From the NCBI GenBank assembly GCA_902779845.1, contig CACZCZ010000019.1, forward strand, positions 1 through 46,083: a stretch of 46,083 nucleotides of DNA, read 5' to 3'. This DNA is from an uncultured Bacteroidales bacterium. GTDB taxonomy: Bacteria > Bacteroidota > Bacteroidia > Bacteroidales > Bacteroidaceae. The position numbers and the translations under genes were made by a program. This document shows, one piece after another, positions 8,906 to 17,642 of the stretch (the stretch's first letter is position 1; each line of letters begins with the position of its first letter). The notes beneath the pieces were generated by a model. The model did not search any database and was not told the origin of the DNA. It saw nothing but the letters and a program-made list of their open reading frames with translations.

Positions 8906-11900
8906 ATGAAGAAAATCTACTTACTTTTTGCGCTGTTGCTCTCCTTCTTGGGAGTCACGCAAGTTGTAGCGCAGGATGACGATGCCGTCGTTCTTGAGAT
9001 CAGCAAGCGGAATGGTAACTGGACGGCATCAGGCAGTCCTGCCTATGCCAACGAGTTTGCTACCAAAGAATACTCTGCTGAGAAGGCGACGCCGGGCGTT
9101 CGCATCCAGCACTGGGACCGAGGTGGCGGCCATCGCAACAACATGTATTTCTGGGATAATGTCAACCTCGGTATTTATAGTGCTTTCGGCTCTACCACCT
9201 CCGAGGACTATCGCATTTATCCCAGCAAGGGTTATTATGTGTATGGCATCAGCCTGGACTTCATCCCTGGCAAGCACAAAGACTATCCTATGAATGGCGT
9301 GCGCGTCTGGGCCAATGGCGAGGAAGATACCGCTGTGACCAGCCCTGACGCTGAAACACCTGGACACTATGAGATTGAGGGCCTGTTGGAAGATGAACCC
9401 TACATTCCCCTGACCATTGCTCAGTTGGAAGAAGGCGGTAACCAAATTTTTGCGCACACCTACAATTTCACTGTTACCCTGAAGGTGAAGGATCCTATGG
9501 CTGTAGCCCTTGACGAGCTCTTCGCCTTGATTGATGCTTATCGCACCTACACCATCGAGGGCGAAACAGCTTTCGTTGGCGACGGCAAGCCCGGTAACTA
9601 TGATGCAGAGGCTGTTGCTACGTTTAATCAAATCTACAACCAGTGCTCCGAAGAGGGTGAGGATCCCCAGTCATTAGAACATGTCCAGCAGTTGATTGCT
9701 TTGCTGGAAGGAGCTTACAACGCAGTGGTTGAGTCTAAGGTTACTTCTGTCACATTGCCTGATGGCTACTATCGCATCCGCACGGGCATCAACTACAATG
9801 ACGGTGAAATGTACATGTATGTGAAGCCGAACTCAGATGCTACGATTAGTGGCAAATGGGGAACCGTGGCTGACTTGGAAACTGATTGCCCCTCCCTGTG
9901 GCAGGTTACGAACGTTGGTGACGGCGTCATTGACATTGTCAGCATGGCCATGGACGCCCGCTTCGACGATCATCCTTCTACACTCTCCATGCAAAGCGAG
10001 AACATGATGGTGCTTGAGCCGGCTGCCACGATTGACGATGTGACTTACGTGAACATCCTCTATGCAGGCAAGGAATCCGGTTCGTATAACTACATTCACC
10101 AGGCCGGCCATGCCAGTGGTGCAGGCACAGGTGGCAACCTGACTGTTTGGGTGCCCAGCTATCCTGCTGCAACCTCAAACAAGATGGGTGGCTCTGAATG
10201 GGTATTCGAGCCCGTGGATGAGGATTTGGCATTAGCCATCATCGCAGCGTATGCTCCTATTAAGGAACGCGAGCAGTTGCTGAACAACTTCAAGAAGACC
10301 TATGCTGAGGCGAAGCAAGACATCGCTGATGCCAAGGATATTCAGGAATACACGGATTTGATCACCGATGGCAATGAACAGTTCAGTTCACCTTGGACAG
10401 AAACTCGCGAGGGTGTTGGCGCGTCCGGTAATTGGAATGAGTTGCTGGATGGTAAGAATGATACTTATTGGCATTCTGACTGGAGCAATTCAGTTCCCAA
10501 CCACACCCATTACCTGCAGGTGGAGCTGAATGAGCCTGTCTATGATCTCATCCAGATGAAGATTTCCCGTCGAAGCGGCGCTGCCAATGATCACATCACG
10601 CTGTGGGGCGTTTGGGGAACCAACGATCCCGAAACGCCAGATGAAGAGTGGATAGACCTTGCCAGCCTCTCCACACCGTTTGGTAACAACACTGAGACCA
10701 AGCTTTCTGATGACTTCAATCCGCAGGGCTTCAAGTACCTCCGCTTCTACATTGACGGCACTACGACTGGTCGTGGCTATGGTCATGTCAGCGAGTTCCA
10801 GCTGGTGGTTCCCGTTCCCAATCCTAAGTCACAGTACGAAAACATGGGCGAGGTCGCAAAGAATCTGGATACCATCCTGAGAGACTTCAGGAGTCTCACT
10901 GATGATGAGATTACGCCAGAACGTTACCTGACTTTGGCAGAAGCCTACGAAGCCTTTAAGGCACTATTCGTAGATCCGACAGAGTTGCGTGAGCTGCTGG
11001 CAAGCGTTGAACCCATTGCCAACGGCGTACTGGTGGGTACCGCTCCTGGTTACTGGCCCAACACCGCTGCAGGCGATGCCCTGAAGCAAACGTATGCTGA
11101 TGCCAAGGCTTATGATGAAGCTGGCGTTTACGTGGCTACAACCAGCAGTCAGTTCATCCAGACCCTGAACGAACAGGTGCAGGCTGTCAAGGATGCTGTC
11201 ATCAAGGTGGAGCCCGGAAAATGGTACCGCATCCACTTCATGTCCAAGGAAACGGCTGAGGAGCATGAATGGGACATCGTAAACAACGAACCTGTTACGG
11301 TGACGACCACTGATGGCGATGTCGTGACGAACGAAGCCCTGTGGGATAAGTACATCACGATTGCCAAACTCGAGAAGGAAAACGTAAAGGTTGAGATTCC
11401 GCCAGCCGAAGAGGGTGGTAATCCTACAGAAAAGGAAATCACCATCAACCACATCATGCCTTACGAAACGGATACTGAATATGATCCCTTTGATATCCGT
11501 ACTGGCGATAACCTTTATTTGGATGACGATGCAGACATCGTGATGAAGGATCTCTCCATGTTCCGCTTTGTCGCTGTGGGTGACACGGCTTATGCCATGC
11601 AGAACAAGGCCACGGGCCTCTTCCTGAATTGTAACAGTGGCGTCAAGCTCAGTGTTATTCCTTCTCAGATCAGCGTCAGCGCTGTGGGCTATGGCCAGAA
11701 TATCTTCTCCGCCCGCTCGCTCCAGGATGTCAACCTGTCCAACTTCAATGCACAGCGTAACGAGAACCGTCTCGTCTGCTACGGTGAGACTGAAGCCGGC
11801 AGTCGCAGTGCCTTCTACATCGAGGAGGCCGGAGCTGTTGAAAACGACTACGATGGCACCGAATTCGTAGAGGACATCACACCGGGTGAGATCTACAGCA

Positions 11901-12535
11901 TGTGCTATCCTGTGAGCCTGACCACCACCAACGAGTTTGGCAAGATTTATATTGCTACCAAGATTGAGGTTTCCGAGGATAGTGTCAAGATGACGCTGGC
12001 TCCCGTGGAAGAGACGCTTCCCGCTGGTCACCCCTTCTTCTACATCTACGACGAGCCCTCTGTCTATGATCCCGAAGGTCCTCAGGAGTTTGTGACCTTC
12101 AAGCATGGCTACGATTTCGTGCGCGAACCGCTCAGCATTGGCTTTATGCAGGGTTCCTTCACTCAGCTGAATCTGGGTCAGGGCTACATCGTCACTGGTG
12201 GCTCGCTGCGTGACTATCTGGGTCAGTATGCAAGCGATGAGCTGAAGCGCAATGAGTTCTACGTCAGCAGCAAGTTCATCACCAACTCCATTCCCGCATA
12301 CAACGCTTATGTTGCTTGGGATGAGATGCTGAGTGATGCACAGGCAGTTTCCTTCAAACTGAGCGAGGAGCCCATCGACGTGAGCGTTGCCAAGGTGCAG
12401 CAGATCCAGAAGCAGCTGGGCGAGCTCTACACCATCGACGGCCGTCTCCTGGGCCGCGGCATCAGCTTCGGCGATGTCAAGCGCTTTGGCAAGGGCCTCT
12501 ACATCCTCAATGGTGTGAAGGTCGTGGTGAAGTAA
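8906..12535 (+). CDS. Large secreted F5/8-type-C (discoidin) domain protein with C-terminal tag
   Basis: 1209 residues with signal peptide MKKIYLLFALLLSFLGVTQVVAQ. A discoidin/F5-8C carbohydrate-binding module is visible at about residues 490-635 (ELLDGKNDTYWHSDWS, HYLQVELNEPVYDLIQMKISRRSG, LRFYIDG, HVSEFQL). Regions around 210-270 and 655-760 are helical and FIVAR-like, suggesting a spaced, elongated architecture. Segments such as YYRIRTGINYNDG resemble beta-trefoil repeats also seen in the next protein. The C-terminus YTIDGRLLGRG...GKGLYILNGVKVVVK is a longer version of the shared tag. No catalytic motif was recognised. It probably binds glycans at the surface and works with the M60 peptidase encoded next. 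Confidence 0.88.
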   Translation: MKKIYLLFALLLSFLGVTQVVAQDDDAVVLEISKRNGNWTASGSPAYANEFATKEYSAEKATPGVRIQHWDRGGGHRNNMYFWDNVNLGIYSAFGSTTSEDYRIYPSKGYYVYGISLDFIPGKHKDYPMNGVRVWANGEEDTAVTSPDAETPGHYEIEGLLEDEPYIPLTIAQLEEGGNQIFAHTYNFTVTLKVKDPMAVALDELFALIDAYRTYTIEGETAFVGDGKPGNYDAEAVATFNQIYNQCSEEGEDPQSLEHVQQLIALLEGAYNAVVESKVTSVTLPDGYYRIRTGINYNDGEMYMYVKPNSDATISGKWGTVADLETDCPSLWQVTNVGDGVIDIVSMAMDARFDDHPSTLSMQSENMMVLEPAATIDDVTYVNILYAGKESGSYNYIHQAGHASGAGTGGNLTVWVPSYPAATSNKMGGSEWVFEPVDEDLALAIIAAYAPIKEREQLLNNFKKTYAEAKQDIADAKDIQEYTDLITDGNEQFSSPWTETREGVGASGNWNELLDGKNDTYWHSDWSNSVPNHTHYLQVELNEPVYDLIQMKISRRSGAANDHITLWGVWGTNDPETPDEEWIDLASLSTPFGNNTETKLSDDFNPQGFKYLRFYIDGTTTGRGYGHVSEFQLVVPVPNPKSQYENMGEVAKNLDTILRDFRSLTDDEITPERYLTLAEAYEAFKALFVDPTELRELLASVEPIANGVLVGTAPGYWPNTAAGDALKQTYADAKAYDEAGVYVATTSSQFIQTLNEQVQAVKDAVIKVEPGKWYRIHFMSKETAEEHEWDIVNNEPVTVTTTDGDVVTNEALWDKYITIAKLEKENVKVEIPPAEEGGNPTEKEITINHIMPYETDTEYDPFDIRTGDNLYLDDDADIVMKDLSMFRFVAVGDTAYAMQNKATGLFLNCNSGVKLSVIPSQISVSAVGYGQNIFSARSLQDVNLSNFNAQRNENRLVCYGETEAGSRSAFYIEEAGAVENDYDGTEFVEDITPGEIYSMCYPVSLTTTNEFGKIYIATKIEVSEDSVKMTLAPVEETLPAGHPFFYIYDEPSVYDPEGPQEFVTFKHGYDFVREPLSIGFMQGSFTQLNLGQGYIVTGGSLRDYLGQYASDELKRNEFYVSSKFITNSIPAYNAYVAWDEMLSDAQAVSFKLSEEPIDVSVAKVQQIQKQLGELYTIDGRLLGRGISFGDVKRFGKGLYILNGVKVVVK

Positions 12536-12570
12536 ACCAGCGTCTTAGGTCATAAGACAATAATCCCAAG

Positions 12571-12610
12571 GTGTGGACACAATCTTTAAGGGTTGTGTTC
12601 ACACTTTTTT
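12571..12610 (+). terminator. Rho-independent terminator
   Basis: 14-bp stem (GTGTGGACACAATC with GGTTGTGTTCACAC, two G-U pairs), 6-nt loop, then TTTTTT. Ends the F5/8C-protein transcript. Confidence 0.85.
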
Positions 12611-12653
12611 AGACCATCTTTTATGCAGTAGGTGTATTTTTTTGCAGAAATCC

Positions 12654-12684
12654 TTTGCCATGTCGGGATTATGCCCTATTTTTG
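12654..12684 (+). promoter_or_regulatory. Promoter of the M60 peptidase gene
   Basis: TTTG at 12654-12657, exactly 19 bp, then TATTTTTG at 12677-12684. This is a full match to the Bacteroidetes -33/-7 pattern, 30 bp before the ATG. Confidence 0.75.
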
Positions 12685-12714
12685 CTGCCACACAACTGAC
12701 TAAAGCTAACAACT

Positions 12715-15700
12715 ATGAGAAAAATCGTACTCTTTTTAATGACGCTCCTGGCATGGACAGGAAGCTCGATTGTTCACGCTCAAGACATCACGACAGGTGT
12801 TGTACGTGTGAAGAGCAATCGCACATCGTACTACCTGTCATCATCGGGTGTCGGTAATGTGACGACGACAGCCAATAACAACGAGAGCAATTACAATCAG
12901 ATCTGGATCCTGCTGAAGAATGGCAGTGGCTACACACTCCGCAGCGCCAACACGGGTGAATACCTGCAGGCCACGATGACGACAGTGTCCAGCGGCAAGG
13001 CCACGCTCTATATTCGCAAGAGTCCCAATGCCACGGCCTCCAAGGCCTTGATCAACATCTCGGCCAAGAGTGACTGCACTGGCGACTTCCTGAACACCAA
13101 CACGAGCCACAACCTGTTCAAGTACTCGATGGACGAGGGCTGCGACTGGATTGTCGAAGCTTCTACGAAGTACACGGAGGACGAGGTGCGACAGCGTCTG
13201 GCTTCACAGACGGGCTTCGTGGGTGAGCTCAGCGAAGGGAAATACTATCGGGTCATCTCCTACTATGGTCGCGCGTTGATAGACACGGAGGCCGTGGGTG
13301 GTGACATGAGCACACAGCCTATTGACGCCAACGACATTTCGCAGTACTGGACGCTTATCAAGGATGGTGATAAATGGAAGTTCGAGAATGTGCTCACACA
13401 GCGCCTGCTCCTGAAGCAGACCACCACGAGTGCACCCTTCCACACCACGACAAAGGAGAATGCGACGAAGTTCAATCTGTCTGTCTCAAGTGTGGTGACG
13501 CAGCTGCCGGGTGATGGCTGGGACTACACATGGACCATCAACTTCCCTGATGACAGCCGCGGACTGCATGACTCAGAATCGCAAGGCCATAATGTGGTGC
13601 TGTGGAGCACGAATGCTGCCGCCAGCGTGTGGCAGTTCCAGGAGTGCGAGGTGTCGCAGCAGGCAATCGATGACGCCCGCGCCAAGCTCTCAGACCTTGA
13701 TGATGCCATCGCTAAATACAATGAGTTGGTGAAGCAGAAGGCTGCTTTGCAAAAGGAGCTGGACTCTCTTTTCACAGACAAAGCTTGTACAACGCTGAAT
13801 GACACCATTGCCACGCTCACAGATGAACAGCTTGCTGCAAACGTACATTATGCTGCGCTCACCGAGGAGATGCAAGCGATGGTGCTGAAGGTGAAGAACA
13901 ATACGTGGCAGCAGTACTCCGACGGCGACTATACGGCGGACTACGAGCGTTTCTTCCGTGTGGCAGACTACAAGGTGTATAGCAACTATATCACCATGGC
14001 AAGTGGCAGCTACTTCACCATGAGCAATAACTTCGGCCGCCTCTCCGGCCCCACGGGTATTGTGGCTGAGAAGGGCGATATCATCTACATCTATGTGGAT
14101 GAGAGTCCCAGCAGCCGCACGTCGCTGATGGTGGAGGCTGTCTCCACGGACGGCGTGGCAGGTAACCACCCCACGGGCTCGCAGACACAGCTGAAGAAGG
14201 GCTTGAACCTGCTGCAGTACACCGAGCAGAAGATGCTCTACATCCTGTACCAGATCAGGGAGGACGTCACGCAGTCCTACTACATGAATCTCTCTCAGTA
14301 CCCCGACATGAAGATTCACATCGAAGGCGGACAACTCAACGGCTACTGGGACGCTACGCGCGACATGACTAACCAGGACTGGAAGTTGCTGCAGAAGCAG
14401 CTGTTGAAGGCCAGCCCGTTCCTGAACCTGAAGACCAAGCACCTGGTGTTCCAGATGGATGCCAACCTCGTGAAGGCTGCCGAGCCCAATGAGATGGAGG
14501 GACTGATGCGCATCTGGGATAAGATAGTGGAGAACGAGGACCGCTACATGGGTGTCGAGAAGTTCGAAGGTAAGTACAACAATATCTGGAATGCCTTCAG
14601 CGGTGCCAGCTCCTACATGCACGCCACGACCTACGGCACGTGGTACACGGAGAGCACCATCTCCACCATCATGAATTATAAGACCATGTCCACCGGTGGC
14701 GGTAACCTGTGGGGACCCTCGCATGAGATTGGCCACAACCATCAGGGCAGCATCAATGTGATTGGCACGACGGAGAGCTCCAACAATCTCTTCTCGAACA
14801 TCAACACCTTTGAGTCTGGCATCCTCAACTCACGCCGCTACTATCCTCACCAGAACTTCAGCTATATGCTTGACGGCACACCGTGGCTGGAGCGTAACAT
14901 CTGGATGACGACGGGCATGTTCTTCCAGCTCTACCTCTACTTCCATGTTCAGCACCATGATGACAACTTCTATCCGAATCTGTTTATCCAGATGCGTAAG
15001 AAGCCTATCAACAAGTGGAGCGGTCCCGGCAATGGCGGCCCGACATCGTATGGCAAGGACGACTATCTGCACCTGGCCAAGATGATTTGTGATGTGGCAC
15101 AGGCTGACCTCAGCGAGTTCTTCGAGGCTTACGGCATGTTCATTCCTGTTGATATGCTTCACGTGGGCGACTACTCGAACTATGATGTCACCACCACGCA
15201 GGCAGATATCGATGCCGCCAAGAAATACATGCAGAAGTACGAAAAGAAGTTGGGCAACATCATGTTCATTGACGACCGTGTCATCCAGAAGGCGGCTGAC
15301 CCCGACAACATCTTCGGCTGCGTGCCGGCTGCCGACGGAAAGAAACGTGCCAATGATGAATACCCCTACCTGATGTCCTCTGCAACAGCATCATACGTAG
15401 GTGGCGACTACGAGTCGTTTACGCAGGATGCTACGCCGGTCACCGATGACTGGTATAGAGTTTCGGGCACTACCATCACCTTCCAGGGTACCAAGAACTA
15501 TGCCGGCCATAAGTTCTACGATGCTGACGGCAAGCTCATCTGGGCTACCAACAAACGTTCCGACACACTGCCCGCTGCCATCAGGAAGATAGGCCTGGAC
15601 AACGTGACCATCATGACGGCGAACTACGACATGACCGACACGCCCTGTACCAATTCGAAGCCCGATGCCATCACCACGATTGCTGCTGACGGCAAGGGCG

Positions 15701-15798
15701 TTCAGGGCACTGTCATCTACGACCTTACAGGCCGTCGTGTGGAGCATGCAACACGCGGGCTCTACATCATCAATGGTAAGAAGGTGGTAGTGAAGTGA
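12715..15798 (+). CDS. Secreted M60-family (enhancin/mucinase-like) zinc metallopeptidase
   Basis: 1027 residues. Signal peptide MRKIVLFLMTLLAWTGSSIVHAQ. Two ricin/beta-trefoil-like lectin regions are suggested at about residues 25-140 and 160-310 (YNQIWILLKNGSGYTLRS; SQYWTLIKDGDKWKFEN). A coiled segment follows at about 318-365. The gluzincin motif HEIGH is at H670-H674, with E671 catalytic and E687 the likely third zinc ligand, preceded by GGGNLWGPS. This is the HExGHx(8-28)E pattern of M60/PF13402, whose studied members cleave O-glycosylated mucins. The C-terminus YDLTGRRVEHATRGLYIINGKKVVVK-like matches the shared tag. Own promoter; the DUF6057-like gene follows closely and may be co-transcribed. 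Confidence 0.93.
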   Translation: MRKIVLFLMTLLAWTGSSIVHAQDITTGVVRVKSNRTSYYLSSSGVGNVTTTANNNESNYNQIWILLKNGSGYTLRSANTGEYLQATMTTVSSGKATLYIRKSPNATASKALINISAKSDCTGDFLNTNTSHNLFKYSMDEGCDWIVEASTKYTEDEVRQRLASQTGFVGELSEGKYYRVISYYGRALIDTEAVGGDMSTQPIDANDISQYWTLIKDGDKWKFENVLTQRLLLKQTTTSAPFHTTTKENATKFNLSVSSVVTQLPGDGWDYTWTINFPDDSRGLHDSESQGHNVVLWSTNAAASVWQFQECEVSQQAIDDARAKLSDLDDAIAKYNELVKQKAALQKELDSLFTDKACTTLNDTIATLTDEQLAANVHYAALTEEMQAMVLKVKNNTWQQYSDGDYTADYERFFRVADYKVYSNYITMASGSYFTMSNNFGRLSGPTGIVAEKGDIIYIYVDESPSSRTSLMVEAVSTDGVAGNHPTGSQTQLKKGLNLLQYTEQKMLYILYQIREDVTQSYYMNLSQYPDMKIHIEGGQLNGYWDATRDMTNQDWKLLQKQLLKASPFLNLKTKHLVFQMDANLVKAAEPNEMEGLMRIWDKIVENEDRYMGVEKFEGKYNNIWNAFSGASSYMHATTYGTWYTESTISTIMNYKTMSTGGGNLWGPSHEIGHNHQGSINVIGTTESSNNLFSNINTFESGILNSRRYYPHQNFSYMLDGTPWLERNIWMTTGMFFQLYLYFHVQHHDDNFYPNLFIQMRKKPINKWSGPGNGGPTSYGKDDYLHLAKMICDVAQADLSEFFEAYGMFIPVDMLHVGDYSNYDVTTTQADIDAAKKYMQKYEKKLGNIMFIDDRVIQKAADPDNIFGCVPAADGKKRANDEYPYLMSSATASYVGGDYESFTQDATPVTDDWYRVSGTTITFQGTKNYAGHKFYDADGKLIWATNKRSDTLPAAIRKIGLDNVTIMTANYDMTDTPCTNSKPDAITTIAADGKGVQGTVIYDLTGRRVEHATRGLYIINGKKVVVK

Positions 15799-15975
15799 AG
15801 GAGTGAAAAGTGAAGGAGTGAAAAGTGAAGAATTAGTGATACCTATGAGCCCAAAAGATAATAAGAAGCATGGTAATCTCAGTGAAAAGGATAAATCTCA
15901 TTCTTCACTTTTCACTCCATCATTCTTCACTTCTCATTTTTCACTTTTCACTTTTCACTTTTCATTCTTCATTAT
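15799..15975. repeat. Inverted pair of GTGAAAAGTGAA-type arrays bracketing a start codon
   Basis: Left arm 15799-15838 has plus-strand units GTGAAAAGTGAAG; right arm 15896-15975 has the complementary CTTCACTTTTCAC units. The ATG at 15845 lies between them. The right arm is translated as the Phe/Ser/Leu-rich run before the first membrane helix of the downstream protein. The mRNA could form a long imperfect hairpin over the start region. Confidence 0.75.
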
Positions 15976-17491
15976 AACCTGGCTCTGGGCTGCGTGGTGG
16001 ATGGGCGATGTATTCCACATTGCCCGTGAGAGCTCGTTCTTTGCTGCCGATGCCACGCTCATGCATGGCGTATGGCAGCAGCCATTGGGCGCACTGTGGA
16101 TTCTGGGGCGTGCACTCCTGACACTCTATCGCTGGCCGCTTCTGGGCGGTTCGTTCGTGGCGTTGCTTCTGACCTTGTCAGCATGGCTGACGGGCTACAG
16201 CCTGCGCCTGCGCTCAGGCTCCAGATGGAGCGTGCTGTCCTTTCTCCCTGCCATCGCATGGATGACGTGGGTGGCGTGGCGCGGCTTCAATCTCTACTAC
16301 CAGTCAGAGCCTGGCCGAGCGCTGGGCGTGTTGATGATGGGCACCGTGGTGCTCGCTGTCGTTTCGTTGCTCGTCAGATTCCTGAGAAGGAAGCGTGTGC
16401 AAAGCGAGGAAACACTTCCGCCACAGCCGGCCAAAGGGCTGCGTGCTATCATCGGAAGCCCCTTTCTTTCACTTTTAGCACTTTTACTTTTCACTTTTCT
16501 GCTCCCTGCCCTGATCACCCATTATCGCCACCCTTGTCTGCGCCCCGTCACACGTATGCAAGTGCAGATGCTGGACGAGGACTGGGAGGGCATGGCTGAG
16601 ACGGCGCGCGACAATGCGATGTTGAGCTATCGCCCGCTGGCAGCTTACTACGCCATTGCGCTGATCCACACAGGACACCTCACCGACCAGCTCTTTGACA
16701 TCCGTCTGGATTATGACTCGCTGCGCATCAGCTCATGGGGTGGAACTCCTGACCTGGGCACCAACTATTATCTGACCGACTGCAACTACCATGCAGGCCT
16801 CTTTCGTGCGGCTGCACACAAAGCCACCGAGGCGCTCACGATGGATGGCCCCACGCTCCACTCGCTGAAGCACCTGACACGCCTGGCCCTCTTGGACAGC
16901 GACTGGGAAGTGGCGCGCAAGTACCTGCATATCATCGACCGCCATCCCTTCGAACAGGACTTCGTGGAGCGCTACACCCCGATGGTGGGTCATGCCGATG
17001 CCGTGAGTGCCGATCCCGTCTTTGCATTGCTACGTCGTACAGAGCCCACCAAGGATAGCTTTGAGAGTGTCTACCAGCAACCCACGTTCTTGGGCTATAC
17101 AGCTGTGAGAATCGAGGGCAACTCGCTGGATGCCCTCACCCAGAGCCTGATGGCGAACCTCTATAGCAAGCGGATGCCTGATTTCCTGGTGCGCTGTGAG
17201 GCAATGCTCGGTTTCACGCTGCCTCGCACCATCGCTGAGGGCTTGGTCACGCAGGCACCGAAGAACCCGTCAGTTCTTCAGGCCTTCCCCCAATTGCAGA
17301 TGAACATGCAGATCTATCAGGGCTTCCTGCGCAACATACAGCCCTATTTGAAGGATCGCGAGCGCGCTGGCCGCGACCTCTTCGAGCAGTACCATGGCTA
17401 CTACCCCTTCTACTATTTCTTCGGGAACCTGAAGGCCACGCGCAAGCACGACGACAAAGAGCATGCGAACAGCAATGTGGGCGTAAACTAA
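15845..17491 (+). CDS. Membrane protein resembling DUF6057
   Basis: 548 residues from ATG 15845; a GTG at 15803 is possible but lies inside a low-complexity array. The N-terminal ~200 residues contain about five hydrophobic segments (IITWLWAAWWMG, LLGGSFVALLLTLSAWL, SVLSFLPAIAWMTWVAW, VLMMGTVVLAVVSLLV, LLALLLFTFLLPAL). The remaining ~340 residues are soluble and probably TPR-like helical (KHLTRLALLDSDWEVARKYLHII). I associate this architecture with DUF6057 of Bacteroidetes, which often precedes a PD40 lipoprotein gene, as here (43 bp gap). Function unknown. Two hydrophobic stretches (around residues 30-45 and 210-225) are encoded by CTTTTCACTTTTCAC-like repeats. Confidence 0.8.
   Translation: MSPKDNKKHGNLSEKDKSHSSLFTPSFFTSHFSLFTFHFSFFIITWLWAAWWMGDVFHIARESSFFAADATLMHGVWQQPLGALWILGRALLTLYRWPLLGGSFVALLLTLSAWLTGYSLRLRSGSRWSVLSFLPAIAWMTWVAWRGFNLYYQSEPGRALGVLMMGTVVLAVVSLLVRFLRRKRVQSEETLPPQPAKGLRAIIGSPFLSLLALLLFTFLLPALITHYRHPCLRPVTRMQVQMLDEDWEGMAETARDNAMLSYRPLAAYYAIALIHTGHLTDQLFDIRLDYDSLRISSWGGTPDLGTNYYLTDCNYHAGLFRAAAHKATEALTMDGPTLHSLKHLTRLALLDSDWEVARKYLHIIDRHPFEQDFVERYTPMVGHADAVSADPVFALLRRTEPTKDSFESVYQQPTFLGYTAVRIEGNSLDALTQSLMANLYSKRMPDFLVRCEAMLGFTLPRTIAEGLVTQAPKNPSVLQAFPQLQMNMQIYQGFLRNIQPYLKDRERAGRDLFEQYHGYYPFYYFFGNLKATRKHDDKEHANSNVGVN
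16466..16501 (+). repeat. CTTTTCAC-type array inside a transmembrane segment
   Basis: TTTCACTTTTAGCACTTTTACTTTTCAC-like run, in frame, encoding LSLLALLLFTFLL. Same family as 15896-15975. Confidence 0.55.
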
Positions 17492-17642
17492 GAAAGAAAT
17501 ATAAAATATAAGATATATAATACAAATATATAAGATGATGACAAAGCGCTATACTTCATTCTTGCTTCACCCCTGGCGGTTTCAAAAGTTCTTTGAGCCT
17601 CTTTATATTTTATATTTTGTATTTTCTATTTCATTTTCGCTT
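17492..17642. repeat. Inverted pair of ATAAAATATAAG-type arrays bracketing a start codon
   Basis: Left arm 17492-17534 (ATATAAAATATAAGATATA...) is intergenic. Right arm 17601-17642 (TTTATATTTTATATTTTGTA...) encodes the hydrophobic core of the lipoprotein signal peptide. The start ATG at 17535 lies between the arms. Confidence 0.7.

Noticed and set aside
12573-12857. A 94-codon frame upstream of the M60 gene
   Set aside because: It covers a terminator and a promoter and overlaps the signal peptide of the real gene in another frame.
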